Below are positions 9,028 to 17,092 of a DNA stretch of 32,790 nucleotides, piece after piece. The position numbers and the translations under genes are program-made. Every line of letters starts with the position of its first letter. The first letter of the stretch is position 1. Origin of the DNA: Bacteroidota bacterium (lineage in GTDB: Bacteria; Bacteroidota; Bacteroidia; Chitinophagales; BACL12); contig JAKQVC010000235.1 in assembly GCA_029571985.1 (NCBI GenBank), forward strand, positions 1 through 32,790. Direction: 5' to 3'. The notes under the pieces were generated by a model, which was not told the DNA's origin, ran no database searches, and was given only the letters and a program-made list of their open reading frames with translations.

Positions 9028-9396
9028 ATGCAAATCAGTAAAGAGTTGGCACAAAGATGTTTTGAAGCGTCGAAGCGCTTTTTGGAAGATGGTAAAATTG
9101 ATGGTGAGTATTAAGGTGATATTTCATCCTATGCACCTAGTATAGTGCAGTCCGGCCTTATCGGTGCAGTGTTGCTTTATTCAGTAAAATCAAAGGAGGC
9201 CGCCCATGTGCGAAGAAACAAAATCAATAGAGCGTTGCATTTTGTACTGCTATACCTGGATAATAAGAAAGAGATTGGAGCGATGGACTGCAAATCGGAA
9301 AGCGCGGAGTTGTTCCACTATATAGAAAAGAAATATAATTCATTGGACAGCGTAAAAGGCTATTGCACAATGTTGAATTGGCCTTATGTGGCTTGA
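9028..9396 (+). pseudogene. cmr5: cmr5 (small subunit) interrupted by one in-frame TAA
   Basis: The ATG at 9028 begins MQISKELAQRCFEASKRFLE; a TAA at 9112-9114 (codon 29) is followed in the same frame by GDISSYAPSIVQSGLIGAVL and on to a TGA at 9394-9396. Read through, it is 122 residues, a normal Cmr5 length. The A-P-S-x-V-Q-S-x-G-L-I-x-x-V-L segment is typical of this all-helical small subunit, which lines the target RNA in the complex. Everything downstream of the stop is open and family-like. As with cmr3, a single point change is the only visible lesion. Position between cmr4 and cmr6 supports the assignment. Confidence 0.8.
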
Positions 9397-9452
9397 AAAT
9401 GGCAATTCGATTTTAGCCGAGTAATGAAAGTAATCTATCTTAATTTGAATAA

Positions 9453-10738
9453 ATGATGAATGTTGGTAGATATTATACGAAGACTTATTTTTTATCCAGT
9501 GATATATCTGATGCTATCGATTATTATGCTGTAATTAGCTCCAAAGATGAACGACATTAAAAAGCTAAGAAGCTAATAAAAACCTAATAACAGGTAGAAA
9601 TCAGCGCTCATTTGAATTTCAGATAAAGAGTAATGTCAGATTAGTTGAAATGTTGGCAGAGTATGAAGTCTCAAATGGAAATAATGCTAAAATCACCTTG
9701 CTGACAACATATCCAGGTTTGTTAATTGGGAGTGGTTATCACCACGAAGTAGGGATAGAGGGAGAATTAAAGCTTGGTCTTCAGTTTGGTCACTTGACGG
9801 GGCTGCCATATATTCCCAGCCATTCAGCAAATGGAGTTATTAAATCATGGTTAAGTCAGATAGTGGATAATGACGGCGGAGGAAATGTTATAATGATTGC
9901 ATATTATTTTAAGGAGCTGTTTAATTTTTCTCAAAATGATTTATTGGGCATGGATTGGAAGTGGGTTTTGGATAGACTATTCAACGATAATAATCAGAAT
10001 ACGCCACTTAGCAAGGTAGATGTATTTTTGGACGCTTTTCCCGATAAGCAAACTGGATTATTATTTGCAGAAGATAATATTACCCCGCATAAGAGTCCGA
10101 TTAAAGAGCCCATTCCTATCTCATTCCTGGTGGTTAGGGAGGATGTTAGATTTAACTTTTATTTTCAATTAAAGGATACACAACTTACAAGCAATGGCAC
10201 GTTATCTTTAACAGCATTGGATAAAATGCGTTTGTTTGAACGCGTCCTTTGTGACGCTGGTATTGGTGCAAAAACAACTATTGGGTACGGCCGCCTGAGC
10301 TCTGATTTGAATCAATTTGATGGCTTAAAATTTGAATATGCTAAGAATGTGATTACTTATAAGGACCAGCGCCAACAGCAAGATCAAAAACAGCATAAAA
10401 AGCAATTTGAAGGAGGTGGGTTGAATAGAGATGAAATTCAAGTAAGAAATGTTATTGACGAGCGTCCAGTAATAAACATGATGGCTCGAGAAATTGAGGC
10501 AGACGGTTGGACATTAATTTCTGAAGTTAAACTTTCAACAGTAGTTCGCGCAAAAGTTCTTCAGTATAATGCAGGTAATTGCAAACTTCAATTATTTGTA
10601 AAAGGCCAAACCGAATTAGTGAACGTACAAGCTCGCCTTGACGAAGGCCATATAATTAATGTAATGGTTTTAGAAGTTTCTGGTAAGAAGGGCACTGATA
10701 ACTACAAGATTACCAAGGTAAAACCTTTGCGCAGTTAA
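9453..10738 (+). pseudogene. cmr6: cmr6 with a broken 5' end
   Basis: The expected Cmr6 start is seen from 9453 as MMNVGRYYTKTYFLSSDISD, ending at a TAA (9558-9560), with another TAA in that frame at 9585. The family sequence continues two frames over, open from 9569 to the stop at 10738, with ATG at 9650 as the only obvious restart. The main part (362 residues) has TYPGLLIGSGYHHE and LQFGHLTGLPYIPSHSANGV, Cmr6 landmarks. The RAMP motif, usually IPGSSxKG, reads IPSHSANG, so the conserved Gly-Ser and Lys are changed. Residues about 155-225 keep a glycine loop (GIGAKTTIGYGRL), and a 130-residue C-terminal extension includes an OB-like segment. Cmr6 normally caps the complex at the crRNA 3' side. 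No promoter is seen upstream. Confidence 0.75.
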
Positions 10739-11104
10739 TATTATTATTTAGCAATGAGCAATTACCGGAGCTGATTTATTTATGCCTTTGTAATGAACTT
10801 TCCTAAATATAAAGAGCGGTTAATAACGATTTGGCTTAATCATAGAATAATCCGGATACTCAAGGTTGGTTTTCGCAGATTCGCACTAATTCAGGAAGAG
10901 GCGTTAAAGAGATTTATATATTTTGATTCAAAAGTATCGTCACATTGGGGTTTGTAGCAGTTGCTGACGAGCGGCAAGTGTGATTTGATTATCTAAATGA
11001 ATAATAATGATGGGCTCTAATTTATAATAAATAGAACCCATCTTTATATATCACAACGAGAACAGTTTAAAATTTCCTGGGACTTAAAATATTTATTTAG
11101 TTTA
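10739..11104. other. Gene-poor stretch after cmr6, with one doubtful small ORF
   Basis: The only plus-strand ORF with an ATG is at 10793-10957 (54 residues, MNFPKYKERLITIWLNHRII and on, basic and helical). It has no recognised family and a weak start, so I list it only here. It may be a fragment of a lost type III accessory gene or chance. A hairpin sits at 11009-11042. No CRISPR repeats are present, although the flank of a cmr operon is a usual place for an array. Confidence 0.4.
11009..11042. terminator. Hairpin between convergent genes, possible bidirectional terminator
   Basis: GATGGGCTCT (11009-11018) pairs with AGAACCCATC (11033-11042) with one mismatch and a 14-base A/T loop. TTTATATAT follows on the plus strand and an ATTATTATT tract on the minus strand. 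It lies between the cmr operon and the minus-strand gene at 11245, so it could end both. The U-tracts are poor. Confidence 0.45.
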
Positions 11105-11244
11105 TCATGCGCTTAAGTCGTTTTCGGCTGGAGATATGGGTGTGGGATTCTGAATTTCGTTACTTGGCAATAATTTATGAATAGGAATAAAAGGAATGAC
11201 ACCTTTTGAAATTGATTCAAATATTCCGTCCAGCTGCAAATACA

Positions 11245-12300
11245 CTATTCCGATAACAATAGCCAAATAAGTACAGGCGTAGCGAGTTCGATTACGGATG
11301 GAGCAATAGTATTGAATCTGTTTTTTCTTGCTTCGGCCTTGGATTTATATATATTTTTTTCACTTATTGTTACCTGAACATTGTAATTACCGGTTTCTGA
11401 TGTGATTGCCGTATAAGAGTTTTTCAAACCATTTATACAATCTTTGTCGTCGGTTTCACATTTGACCTTTGTGCTGGTTGAACTTATAGGAGGCAACAGT
11501 ATCCATCCGCTATTTTCATTTTTAGTTTGAGGTGAGTTGCTGGTCGTCATGTCATTAAGATTCAGCGAAACTTCCTGCATTGTTTCGGATTTACTTTCAC
11601 CCTTAACATTTGTATAGTAGGTGAATTTAATGGTAATGTGACTATCTATATATTTAAACCCACGTTTTTGTTTGGCGGCACTATAGTTATAAGTGAGTGG
11701 AAGGCTAGTTGAATACCTAAATGCGAGCCCATCAGGGCTTATTTCCGGCGTAAGCGTTAAATCTACTGCTGTTTTTTCTGTTTTTTCATCTTTTTTTAAC
11801 CTTACAGTGCGTTTAATATGAATAATAGGAGGGTTGGGTTTTAAATCATTATATAAACCGGTGCCAGAACAAGAGCCTGAAAAGGACGCTTCATACAAGC
11901 CGGTATCACTTTCAATTGCTGATTTTGCAACACTGTTGATTAAATTGAGCCCAGTCTCTATCCCGTCATTATAATTGTATTCATTCTCGCTAGTTTCCTC
12001 ACTAGTTTCCTCGTTAGCTGTTTCCACATTTGCATTTCCAGTTGACACGGTATTTGATTCCACGGTTTTTTCGGAGGTTGTTTCTAGCGACGACGGGGTA
12101 AACTTCATGTGTTTTACGGGAAGCCGGTAGTATACATTATGTTGATCATCAAGCATGACAAGCGCAGAACCAGGTTCTACAGTTACAGAAGTTTTCGAGG
12201 ATACGATGTTTTCTTTATGACCATCTGTATATACTTTGGTTTGTGCAATGCAATAGCCATGCAAAAAAATTAAAATTCCTAAAAGTTGTAAGTTTTTCAT
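11245..12300 (-). CDS. Unrecognised exported protein with a C-terminal hydrophobic segment
   Basis: I chose the ATG at 12300-12298, which begins a clean signal peptide (MKNLQLLGILIFLHGYCIAQ, cut after the AQ); a more upstream ATG at 12333 would bury it. The product is 351 residues. A Ser/Thr/Glu-rich low-complexity linker (about residues 73-110) separates a small N-terminal beta domain from a larger beta-rich domain with SGSCSGTG and repeated lysine-rich strands. The C-terminus ends in a hydrophobic stretch (PSVIELATPVLIWLLL). Right after the stop another minus-strand frame continues the membrane-like segment for about 50 codons to 11105, suggesting a 3' frameshift (see findings). No family recognised. 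The location is probably periplasm or membrane. Confidence 0.7.
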   Translation of the reverse strand: MKNLQLLGILIFLHGYCIAQTKVYTDGHKENIVSSKTSVTVEPGSALVMLDDQHNVYYRLPVKHMKFTPSSLETTSEKTVESNTVSTGNANVETANEETSEETSENEYNYNDGIETGLNLINSVAKSAIESDTGLYEASFSGSCSGTGLYNDLKPNPPIIHIKRTVRLKKDEKTEKTAVDLTLTPEISPDGLAFRYSTSLPLTYNYSAAKQKRGFKYIDSHITIKFTYYTNVKGESKSETMQEVSLNLNDMTTSNSPQTKNENSGWILLPPISSTSTKVKCETDDKDCINGLKNSYTAITSETGNYNVQVTISEKNIYKSKAEARKNRFNTIAPSVIELATPVLIWLLLSE

Positions 12301-12450
12301 AGTTGTTCTGTTTTTGAATGTCCAAAATTGCACGGATGGTTGGAGGTAAGCATGGGTGTTTTGGATATTTCTTGGGGGTGTTTTCCCCGGGTCAAAATAC
12401 CCCTTATTGTATAAAAATTTGAAATTAATTTAGCCTTCAAATTAGATATT

Positions 12451-13419
12451 ATGAAGAACCCCAAACACCTAATTCCGATAGCAGCCATATTGCTTATTGG
12501 ATTAATTATTATTTTGTATTATTTTAAACCAGATCAAACAGGCGAACAAATAACTGTCGAACAGAAGGAAATTCTAACTTTTGTAGATTCAATTTTGATT
12601 AATGACACTTCATTTCATGATACACGTGAAAGTAAATTGAATAACCTAAAGAGGGCATTAAGCAAGCCGATTGATGCCGCAAGGGCAATTCAAATGAAGA
12701 AAGAGGTCAGAGATAAATTAAAATACGGGGAAGATTTTGAGTTTATTAATCCGCAGATTTCGGTAAATGATTTGCTAACATACGTTACATATTTTATAGG
12801 CGACGACTATTTAAATGCTGGTTTATTGGTATACCCGGCATTAGAAGGGAATAAATTAATACATATAATATGTATAACTAGGGAATTTTCAAAAGATAGC
12901 GACATTGGATATTATAAATTTTCGAATATTGATTATCGTTATCAGAACACAATGTTGGCAAAAGATGCAATTTCACGAGAACAAGCTTTAGCATTAATTA
13001 AAGCCTATTATGATAAGGTTACTATTTGCAACACCCCACAAAGAGATTTTAAATACTATAAAACCTCACATTTTTATAAATTGGATGATATTGAGGCGTA
13101 CTTGGATGATAATGGATACTATGCTGCTGCCGAGTTGGAAAGCAAACAATACTTTCTAGAATTGAATCATGGATATATTACTGATTCTATGATGGAGGAT
13201 TTTTTCAAAATTGGCGGGAGGTTTGTTGTTAAAAAAGCGGAGGATTTAATAGGATATAGTTGTTTTTTAGAATTATATGATAAAATCGGTTCGGTAACCA
13301 GGAGCGCCCCTATCATGGGCTCTCCCAAAAGAATGTTTGGCATTGAGGAAATAGCAAAACCGTGCCCGCCAAGGTGTGACGATTTTGGAGGCATCACAAG
13401 AAAAGAATTTTATCCGTAA
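12451..13419 (+). CDS. Unrecognised membrane-anchored protein
   Basis: This 322-aa protein has one N-terminal membrane segment (about residues 7-26, IPIAAILLIGLIIILYYF) after a short basic start (MKNPKHL), so it is probably anchored with the remainder outside the cytoplasm. The soluble part is mixed alpha/beta with many Tyr and Asp residues. A late stretch has Cys-Pro-Pro-Arg-Cys (near residue 308). I recognise no domain. It is A/T-rich like the rest of the island and diverges from the exported protein at 12300 across about 150 bases, which must contain both promoters. The next gene begins 30 bases later on the same strand, so the two may be co-transcribed. Confidence 0.7.
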   Translation: MKNPKHLIPIAAILLIGLIIILYYFKPDQTGEQITVEQKEILTFVDSILINDTSFHDTRESKLNNLKRALSKPIDAARAIQMKKEVRDKLKYGEDFEFINPQISVNDLLTYVTYFIGDDYLNAGLLVYPALEGNKLIHIICITREFSKDSDIGYYKFSNIDYRYQNTMLAKDAISREQALALIKAYYDKVTICNTPQRDFKYYKTSHFYKLDDIEAYLDDNGYYAAAELESKQYFLELNHGYITDSMMEDFFKIGGRFVVKKAEDLIGYSCFLELYDKIGSVTRSAPIMGSPKRMFGIEEIAKPCPPRCDDFGGITRKEFYP

Positions 13420-13449
13420 ATTGCAATAGCTTTGGCTTATTGCAATTGG

Positions 13450-14130
13450 ATGTCAAATTTTAATAATTTCTTTATTAGTACACACGTAAGCAATCCTCCG
13501 ATTTTGTCTGGGTTTGTTTATTTACTGGCGTTATTCGGTTTTCGCCCTAAATTCGGTAAGGAACAACTTTTTGTAATTTGTTTACCGTTGGTTTATTATT
13601 TGATAGACCTAAAGGCGGCGTCCATAACATATTTTAATGAAGGGGCATTTAACTTGAAATTCTATAATTGGGCGCTTCTTTTTGAAATTCCAATAACGAT
13701 ATTTGTCTTTTATTCTTGGGCGAATCCCTTAATTCGTAGGATTATTATTGTTTCGATTTTTGCCTTTGTTGTTTTGCATATTATTAATCTCAGTTTTTGG
13801 CAGACTGGTTATGTTGTAGCTAGCTTCACTATAGTTCCCGGTCAATTATTGCAAGCTGTTTTTGCGTATTTATTTTTGCTTGATATTATTGATAAATCTC
13901 AAGTAAGATTAGATAATGATTTTCGTATATGGTTTGCAACTAGCCTCTTTATTACAGTTTCCGCTAGCCTGCCTATTACAGCAATGGTATCTTACTTGAA
14001 TTATGTGAATACTGATCTTGCCGATAAGCTTTATGTATTAAATGACGTAATGTATTCAGCCTGGTTTTTATTACTTACAATTGGACTTTTATGGATCAAA
14101 AAAACACAGAGCTCATATATTTCCTTGTAA
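13450..14130 (+). CDS. Polytopic membrane protein, possible sensor partner of the adjacent kinase
   Basis: I took the ATG at 13450 (226 residues); a TTG 18 bases upstream is in frame but less likely. The product is almost all hydrophobic, with about six or seven membrane spans, for example PPILSGFVYLLALFGF, ITIFVFYSWANPLIRR then IIIVSIFAFVVLHII, and a last span ending in TIGLLWIKK. No catalytic motif is visible. Its last 40 bases overlap the start of the histidine kinase in another frame, so the two proteins are made in a fixed ratio. Small 7-span proteins beside kinases lacking a sensory domain are frequent in Bacteroidota, so I infer a role in input sensing. It could instead be an unrelated membrane protein. 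Confidence 0.75.
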   Translation: MSNFNNFFISTHVSNPPILSGFVYLLALFGFRPKFGKEQLFVICLPLVYYLIDLKAASITYFNEGAFNLKFYNWALLFEIPITIFVFYSWANPLIRRIIIVSIFAFVVLHIINLSFWQTGYVVASFTIVPGQLLQAVFAYLFLLDIIDKSQVRLDNDFRIWFATSLFITVSASLPITAMVSYLNYVNTDLADKLYVLNDVMYSAWFLLLTIGLLWIKKTQSSYISL

Positions 14131-14849
14131 TAAGTACGGCGTTGTTTGTTTTTCTTACAACACTGGTGATCAATTTATTGTTGCTTGCACGAAACAGGCG
14201 CCTTAAGCACGAAACCGCACTACTCGAAGCCAAAGCGGCATATGAAGGTGATTTGCTTTCCACTCGCCTCGAAGTCACCGAATCCACACTCGAAGAAGTA
14301 GCATCTGATTTACATGATGACGTAGGGCAGATGCTGACGGTTGCGATACTTGAGTTGAATCGGATGGAGGGGGCTAATGAGGCGAAAGCGGCTGTCAAAG
14401 CGGGTTTGGAGTCGGTGAGGACGATTTCTAAATCGTTGAGTCCGGAGTATATGAAGACGATTGGTTTGCAGGCTTCTATAGTGCGGATGGCTGAACGACT
14501 AAGCAAAAACGACGGACTTCAGATTGAACTGCAGTTAGATGAGGGGATTGATTCTGCTGATCAGAGTCGCGACTTATATATCTTCCGTATCCTCCAGGAG
14601 CTTGTCACAAATACGCTGAAATATGCACGAGCGACGAAAATTGAAATTAACATATGGAAAATGACTGAGGCGATGCATATCGTGTATAGGGATAACGGAA
14701 TCGGATTTTCTACATCGGAGGTGCCCGAAAACAGTGGTCTGGGTCTTGTAAATGTGCGCAGAAGAGTAGCCGTTTTGAATGGCACAATTCTCATCAAATC
14801 GACACCCGGAAACGGATTTATTGCCGAAATGCAATTCCCGATGTCCTGA
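14091..14849 (+). CDS. NarL-type sensor histidine kinase (HisKA_3) without its own sensor domain
   Basis: This 252-aa kinase has one membrane helix (residues 9-32), a short coiled coil (about 38-70), then the HisKA_3 box DLHDDVGQML with phospho-acceptor H75. The ATPase part follows: N-box QELVTNTLKYA, G1 box DNGIGF and G2 box GLGLVNVRRRV. It autophosphorylates and passes the phosphate to a NarL/LuxR-type regulator, almost surely the one at 14885. The protein has only a few external residues, so sensing must come through the membrane protein whose gene it overlaps. The start is the ATG at 14091; the overlap of 40 bases in a different frame indicates translational coupling. Confidence 0.93.
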   Translation: MDQKNTELIYFLVISTALFVFLTTLVINLLLLARNRRLKHETALLEAKAAYEGDLLSTRLEVTESTLEEVASDLHDDVGQMLTVAILELNRMEGANEAKAAVKAGLESVRTISKSLSPEYMKTIGLQASIVRMAERLSKNDGLQIELQLDEGIDSADQSRDLYIFRILQELVTNTLKYARATKIEINIWKMTEAMHIVYRDNGIGFSTSEVPENSGLGLVNVRRRVAVLNGTILIKSTPGNGFIAEMQFPMS

Positions 14850-14857
14850 ACACTTGC

Positions 14858-14865
14858 TACCTTAG
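14858..14865 (+). promoter_or_regulatory. Possible -7 box before the response regulator
   Basis: TACCTTAG fits the Bacteroidota TAnnTTTG-type -7 element in six of eight positions and lies 19 bases before the ATG at 14885, just after the kinase stop. It would let the regulator be expressed separately from the kinase. No clear -33 TTG was found. Confidence 0.35.
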
Positions 14866-14884
14866 GGGTTCAAGCATCAACCCT

Positions 14885-15553
14885 ATGATTAAACTCGCCA
14901 TTGCCGACGACCATGTATTGGTGCGCTCCGGATTAAAAGTGCTACTCGATGGGTTTGGTGATTTCAAGGTGATATGTGAAGTGTCAAATGGCCTGGAATT
15001 ATTATCCTGGCTGCGCACAACCACCACAACGGCCGATATGGTCCTGCTCGATGTGGGTATGCCTAAAATGGATGGATTTGAAACAGCCGCACGTATAAAT
15101 GAAGAGTTTCCGGAAATTAAAATTGTTGCACTTTCTGTATACAACGAAAATCAAACCGTTGCTAAAATGATTGAGTCGGGCGCGCATGCGTATTTATTAA
15201 AAGATGCGGAGCCGGAAATTGTCCGTGAAACATTATTGCACGTGCATGCAAAAGGATATTACTACTCTAAACAGGTATTGGAAAGTGTGATGCAAACGAA
15301 ACTTGCAGCATTACAAGCCCCCGAAAAACATATTAGCAATGTGCTGCGACCAATCGACACACTTTCACAACGCGAAAAAGAATTTATACAACTCTGTTGC
15401 TCTGAACTCACCTATAAAGAAATTGCAGACCGCATGCATGTGAGTCAACGCACCGTTGATGGCTATCGCGAATCGGTGTTTTCGAAACTGGATTTGAAAT
15501 CGCGAACGGGAATTGTGTTGTTTGCCTTTCAGCAGGGTTGGGTCGCGAAGTAG
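14885..15553 (+). CDS. NarL/LuxR-family response regulator
   Basis: This 222-aa regulator has a receiver domain at residues 1-120, with the acidic pair D8/D9, phospho-acceptor D56 (in LLDVGMPKMDGF) and the conserved Lys in YLLKDAEPE. The C-terminal LuxR helix-turn-helix is at about 155-215, with LSQREKEFIQLCCSELTYKE then IADRMHVSQRTVDGYRE. It should bind DNA as a dimer when phosphorylated by the kinase at 14091. It is separated from the kinase by 35 bases holding a possible promoter. A threonine run (TTTTT, residues 45-49) inside the receiver is unusual but sits in a loop. Target genes are unknown. Confidence 0.93.
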   Translation: MIKLAIADDHVLVRSGLKVLLDGFGDFKVICEVSNGLELLSWLRTTTTTADMVLLDVGMPKMDGFETAARINEEFPEIKIVALSVYNENQTVAKMIESGAHAYLLKDAEPEIVRETLLHVHAKGYYYSKQVLESVMQTKLAALQAPEKHISNVLRPIDTLSQREKEFIQLCCSELTYKEIADRMHVSQRTVDGYRESVFSKLDLKSRTGIVLFAFQQGWVAK

Positions 15554-15612
15554 TTTTTCGGAACACGTATACGATTTTATTTCTATTCGGATTAGAACAG
15601 TATGATCAGGAT

Positions 15613-16916
15613 TTATTTCCCATCATACCCGCTCTTCACCAACAAATTCAACGGATCGTCACATTCGATTAATTCAATAATGGCCAGTTGTTTGTTTTCT
15701 GCTTGTTGGTAATAGGTTTTTGCAGATCTGGGCTATTTTATCGGTAATAGGTTTTTGCAATTCTATAGCCGATAAAATAGCCCAGATCTGCCGGCTTATC
15801 GCCGGCGGAGTCGCCATTATATAGCCAGTTATCAGCATTTGGTGCGCAGAGTGTTTGTTTAAATTGTTGCCATAATTCAGCTTCGTGTGCGTAACCGTAG
15901 GTATCTGTTTCACCATAATTGGTTGTGCCTGTTATGATTTCGGCAATAAAATTGGCAATGCCTTCATCTAAGCATTCGTCTAATTGATTACACGCAATTG
16001 CGCCTTGTTTCAATACATATTTTTGCTGTGTATGTATGCTTTCATGCGCAACTATACTCTTAATACGTTGTGGGATTCGGTCAACATTTCCTGTAGTGGT
16101 TAATTCGGTGCCAATGAGAATAAACTGATCCGTTGTTGTGCCCCCGGTGCGCATGGCGCCAATCGCAAAGCATACCTGGAAGGGTTTAAAATGCGGGTAG
16201 ATCACCTCTAAACTATCAAAGACGGCTTCAATTAAAGGTGACGACGTTTTTGTTAAATAGGTGTTATTGCGCACACCGGCATAAAAATCATGTTCTTGTT
16301 TAAGTATTTTAAGATATTCAGGTGCATATAGGGCCCGCACTTTCATAAACGCCTTTAAACCATTGGTTGCTGCATCTAAATATTCATTTTGAAAAACGGT
16401 TAAGCTGTCATAATAGTTTTTGCAGTAAGCGAGTTTGTCGAAGGCCGACCAGAAATGATCGATATCAGCGGTTAAAATGTGCTGTTTGTTTTCGGCAATC
16501 AGAGATGTCTGTAAAGAATCGTATCTCGATTTTTCTGTTTTAGTGAAAGCCTTGATATAGAATCCGACAGTACCATTATCCGGATTGTAGTCGCCGGAAA
16601 GTCCATTAATATGGAAAGTAATTACCGCATCTTTATTCGGCAGATAATTAATTATTTCGTGACCAAAGGTGCCATTATCTGTATCCATATAGGCAAGTGT
16701 GTCAGAGGTGGAATTTGTAAGTATTAATTCCACATCAAAGCCATCCTGCATCACATAAAATTGATAGAAGGTATTCTTTTTAACCTGCACAGCTGTTGAA
16801 AAACCGGTTGATTTACTTAAGGAAACGCCCGGATACCAGGTGTTTAAAGTAATGGGCGCTGCATGTAATGGATATAGGTGTATAAGCAGCAATAAGAGGA
16901 GAAGTGGATGTCGCAT
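15613..16916 (-). pseudogene. DUF2268-like secreted zinc protease with a frameshifted 3' end
   Basis: I chose the ATG at 16916-16914, giving the signal peptide MRHPLLLLLLLIHLYPLHAA; upstream in-frame starts to 17042 lack one. The zinc motif is HESIH (H291-H295), with a downstream DEG glutamate (E318), as in gluzincin-like 'predicted Zn-dependent proteases' of the DUF2268 type. The N-terminal third is a beta domain. The current frame stops at 15738 after GYRIAKTYYR. Removing a 35-bp insertion (15708-15759) joins it to a further 31 residues, YYQQAENKQLAIIELIECDD and on to KSGYDGK, with a TAA at 15613, which look like the family's normal end. The zinc site is intact, so the shortened protein may still fold, but loses its last helix. 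Confidence 0.7.
15708..15790. repeat. Templated insertion: 17-bp direct repeat plus 22-bp perfect inverted repeat
   Basis: GGTAATAGGTTTTTGCA occurs at 15708-15724 and again at 15743-15759. Between them lies a segment (15723-15744) that is the exact 22-base reverse complement of 15769-15790 in the neighbouring coding sequence. The arrangement is what one gets if replication jumped to the other strand, copied about 20 bases backwards, and jumped back 17 bases early. The net gain is 35 bp, which breaks the frame of the protease gene. Confidence 0.9.
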
Positions 16917-17080
16917 TGAATCTTTGTATACTGGTTGTGACGAGTGAACAAAACTAAATAAATATGCAGTAGAATAACGAGTCGCTAGTAAAGGTAGTAT
17001 GTGTTTATTGATAGACATATCACCAGGCGGGTCGCGGTGCATTCTTACCGGGAGATGACAAATACTTGAACCGGGTTACT

Positions 17081-17088
17081 TATATTTG
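17081..17088 (+). promoter_or_regulatory. -7 box (TATATTTG), 4 nt before a start codon
   Basis: This is an exact match to TAnnTTTG, exactly four bases before the ATG at 17093. Transcription from such a box normally begins a few bases downstream, so the mRNA probably starts at or near the ATG. No proper -33 element is visible at the expected distance. Confidence 0.5.
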
Positions 17089-17092
17089 GTAT

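Noticed and set aside
6924-9396. Alternative genetic code (UGA or UAA as sense) explaining the stops in cmr3 and cmr5
   Set aside because: Both UGA and UAA end many intact genes here, including overlapping ATGA junctions at 2847, 20791 and 26249, and the two cmr stops use different codons.
10793-10957. 54-residue ORF after cmr6 as a real gene
   Set aside because: No family, no clear start signal, and it lies in a decayed flank; noted in the intergenic entry only.
13432-13449. TTG start 18 bases upstream for the polytopic membrane protein
   Set aside because: An in-frame ATG at 13450 gives a normal N-terminus; the TTG lies directly after the previous gene and adds only six residues.
14096-14506. 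Long open frames on the opposite strand of the histidine kinase and other genes (also 631-1395, 8051-8434, 24909-25417)
   Set aside because: They lie wholly antisense to genes with clear families and have no protein-like composition or start signals.
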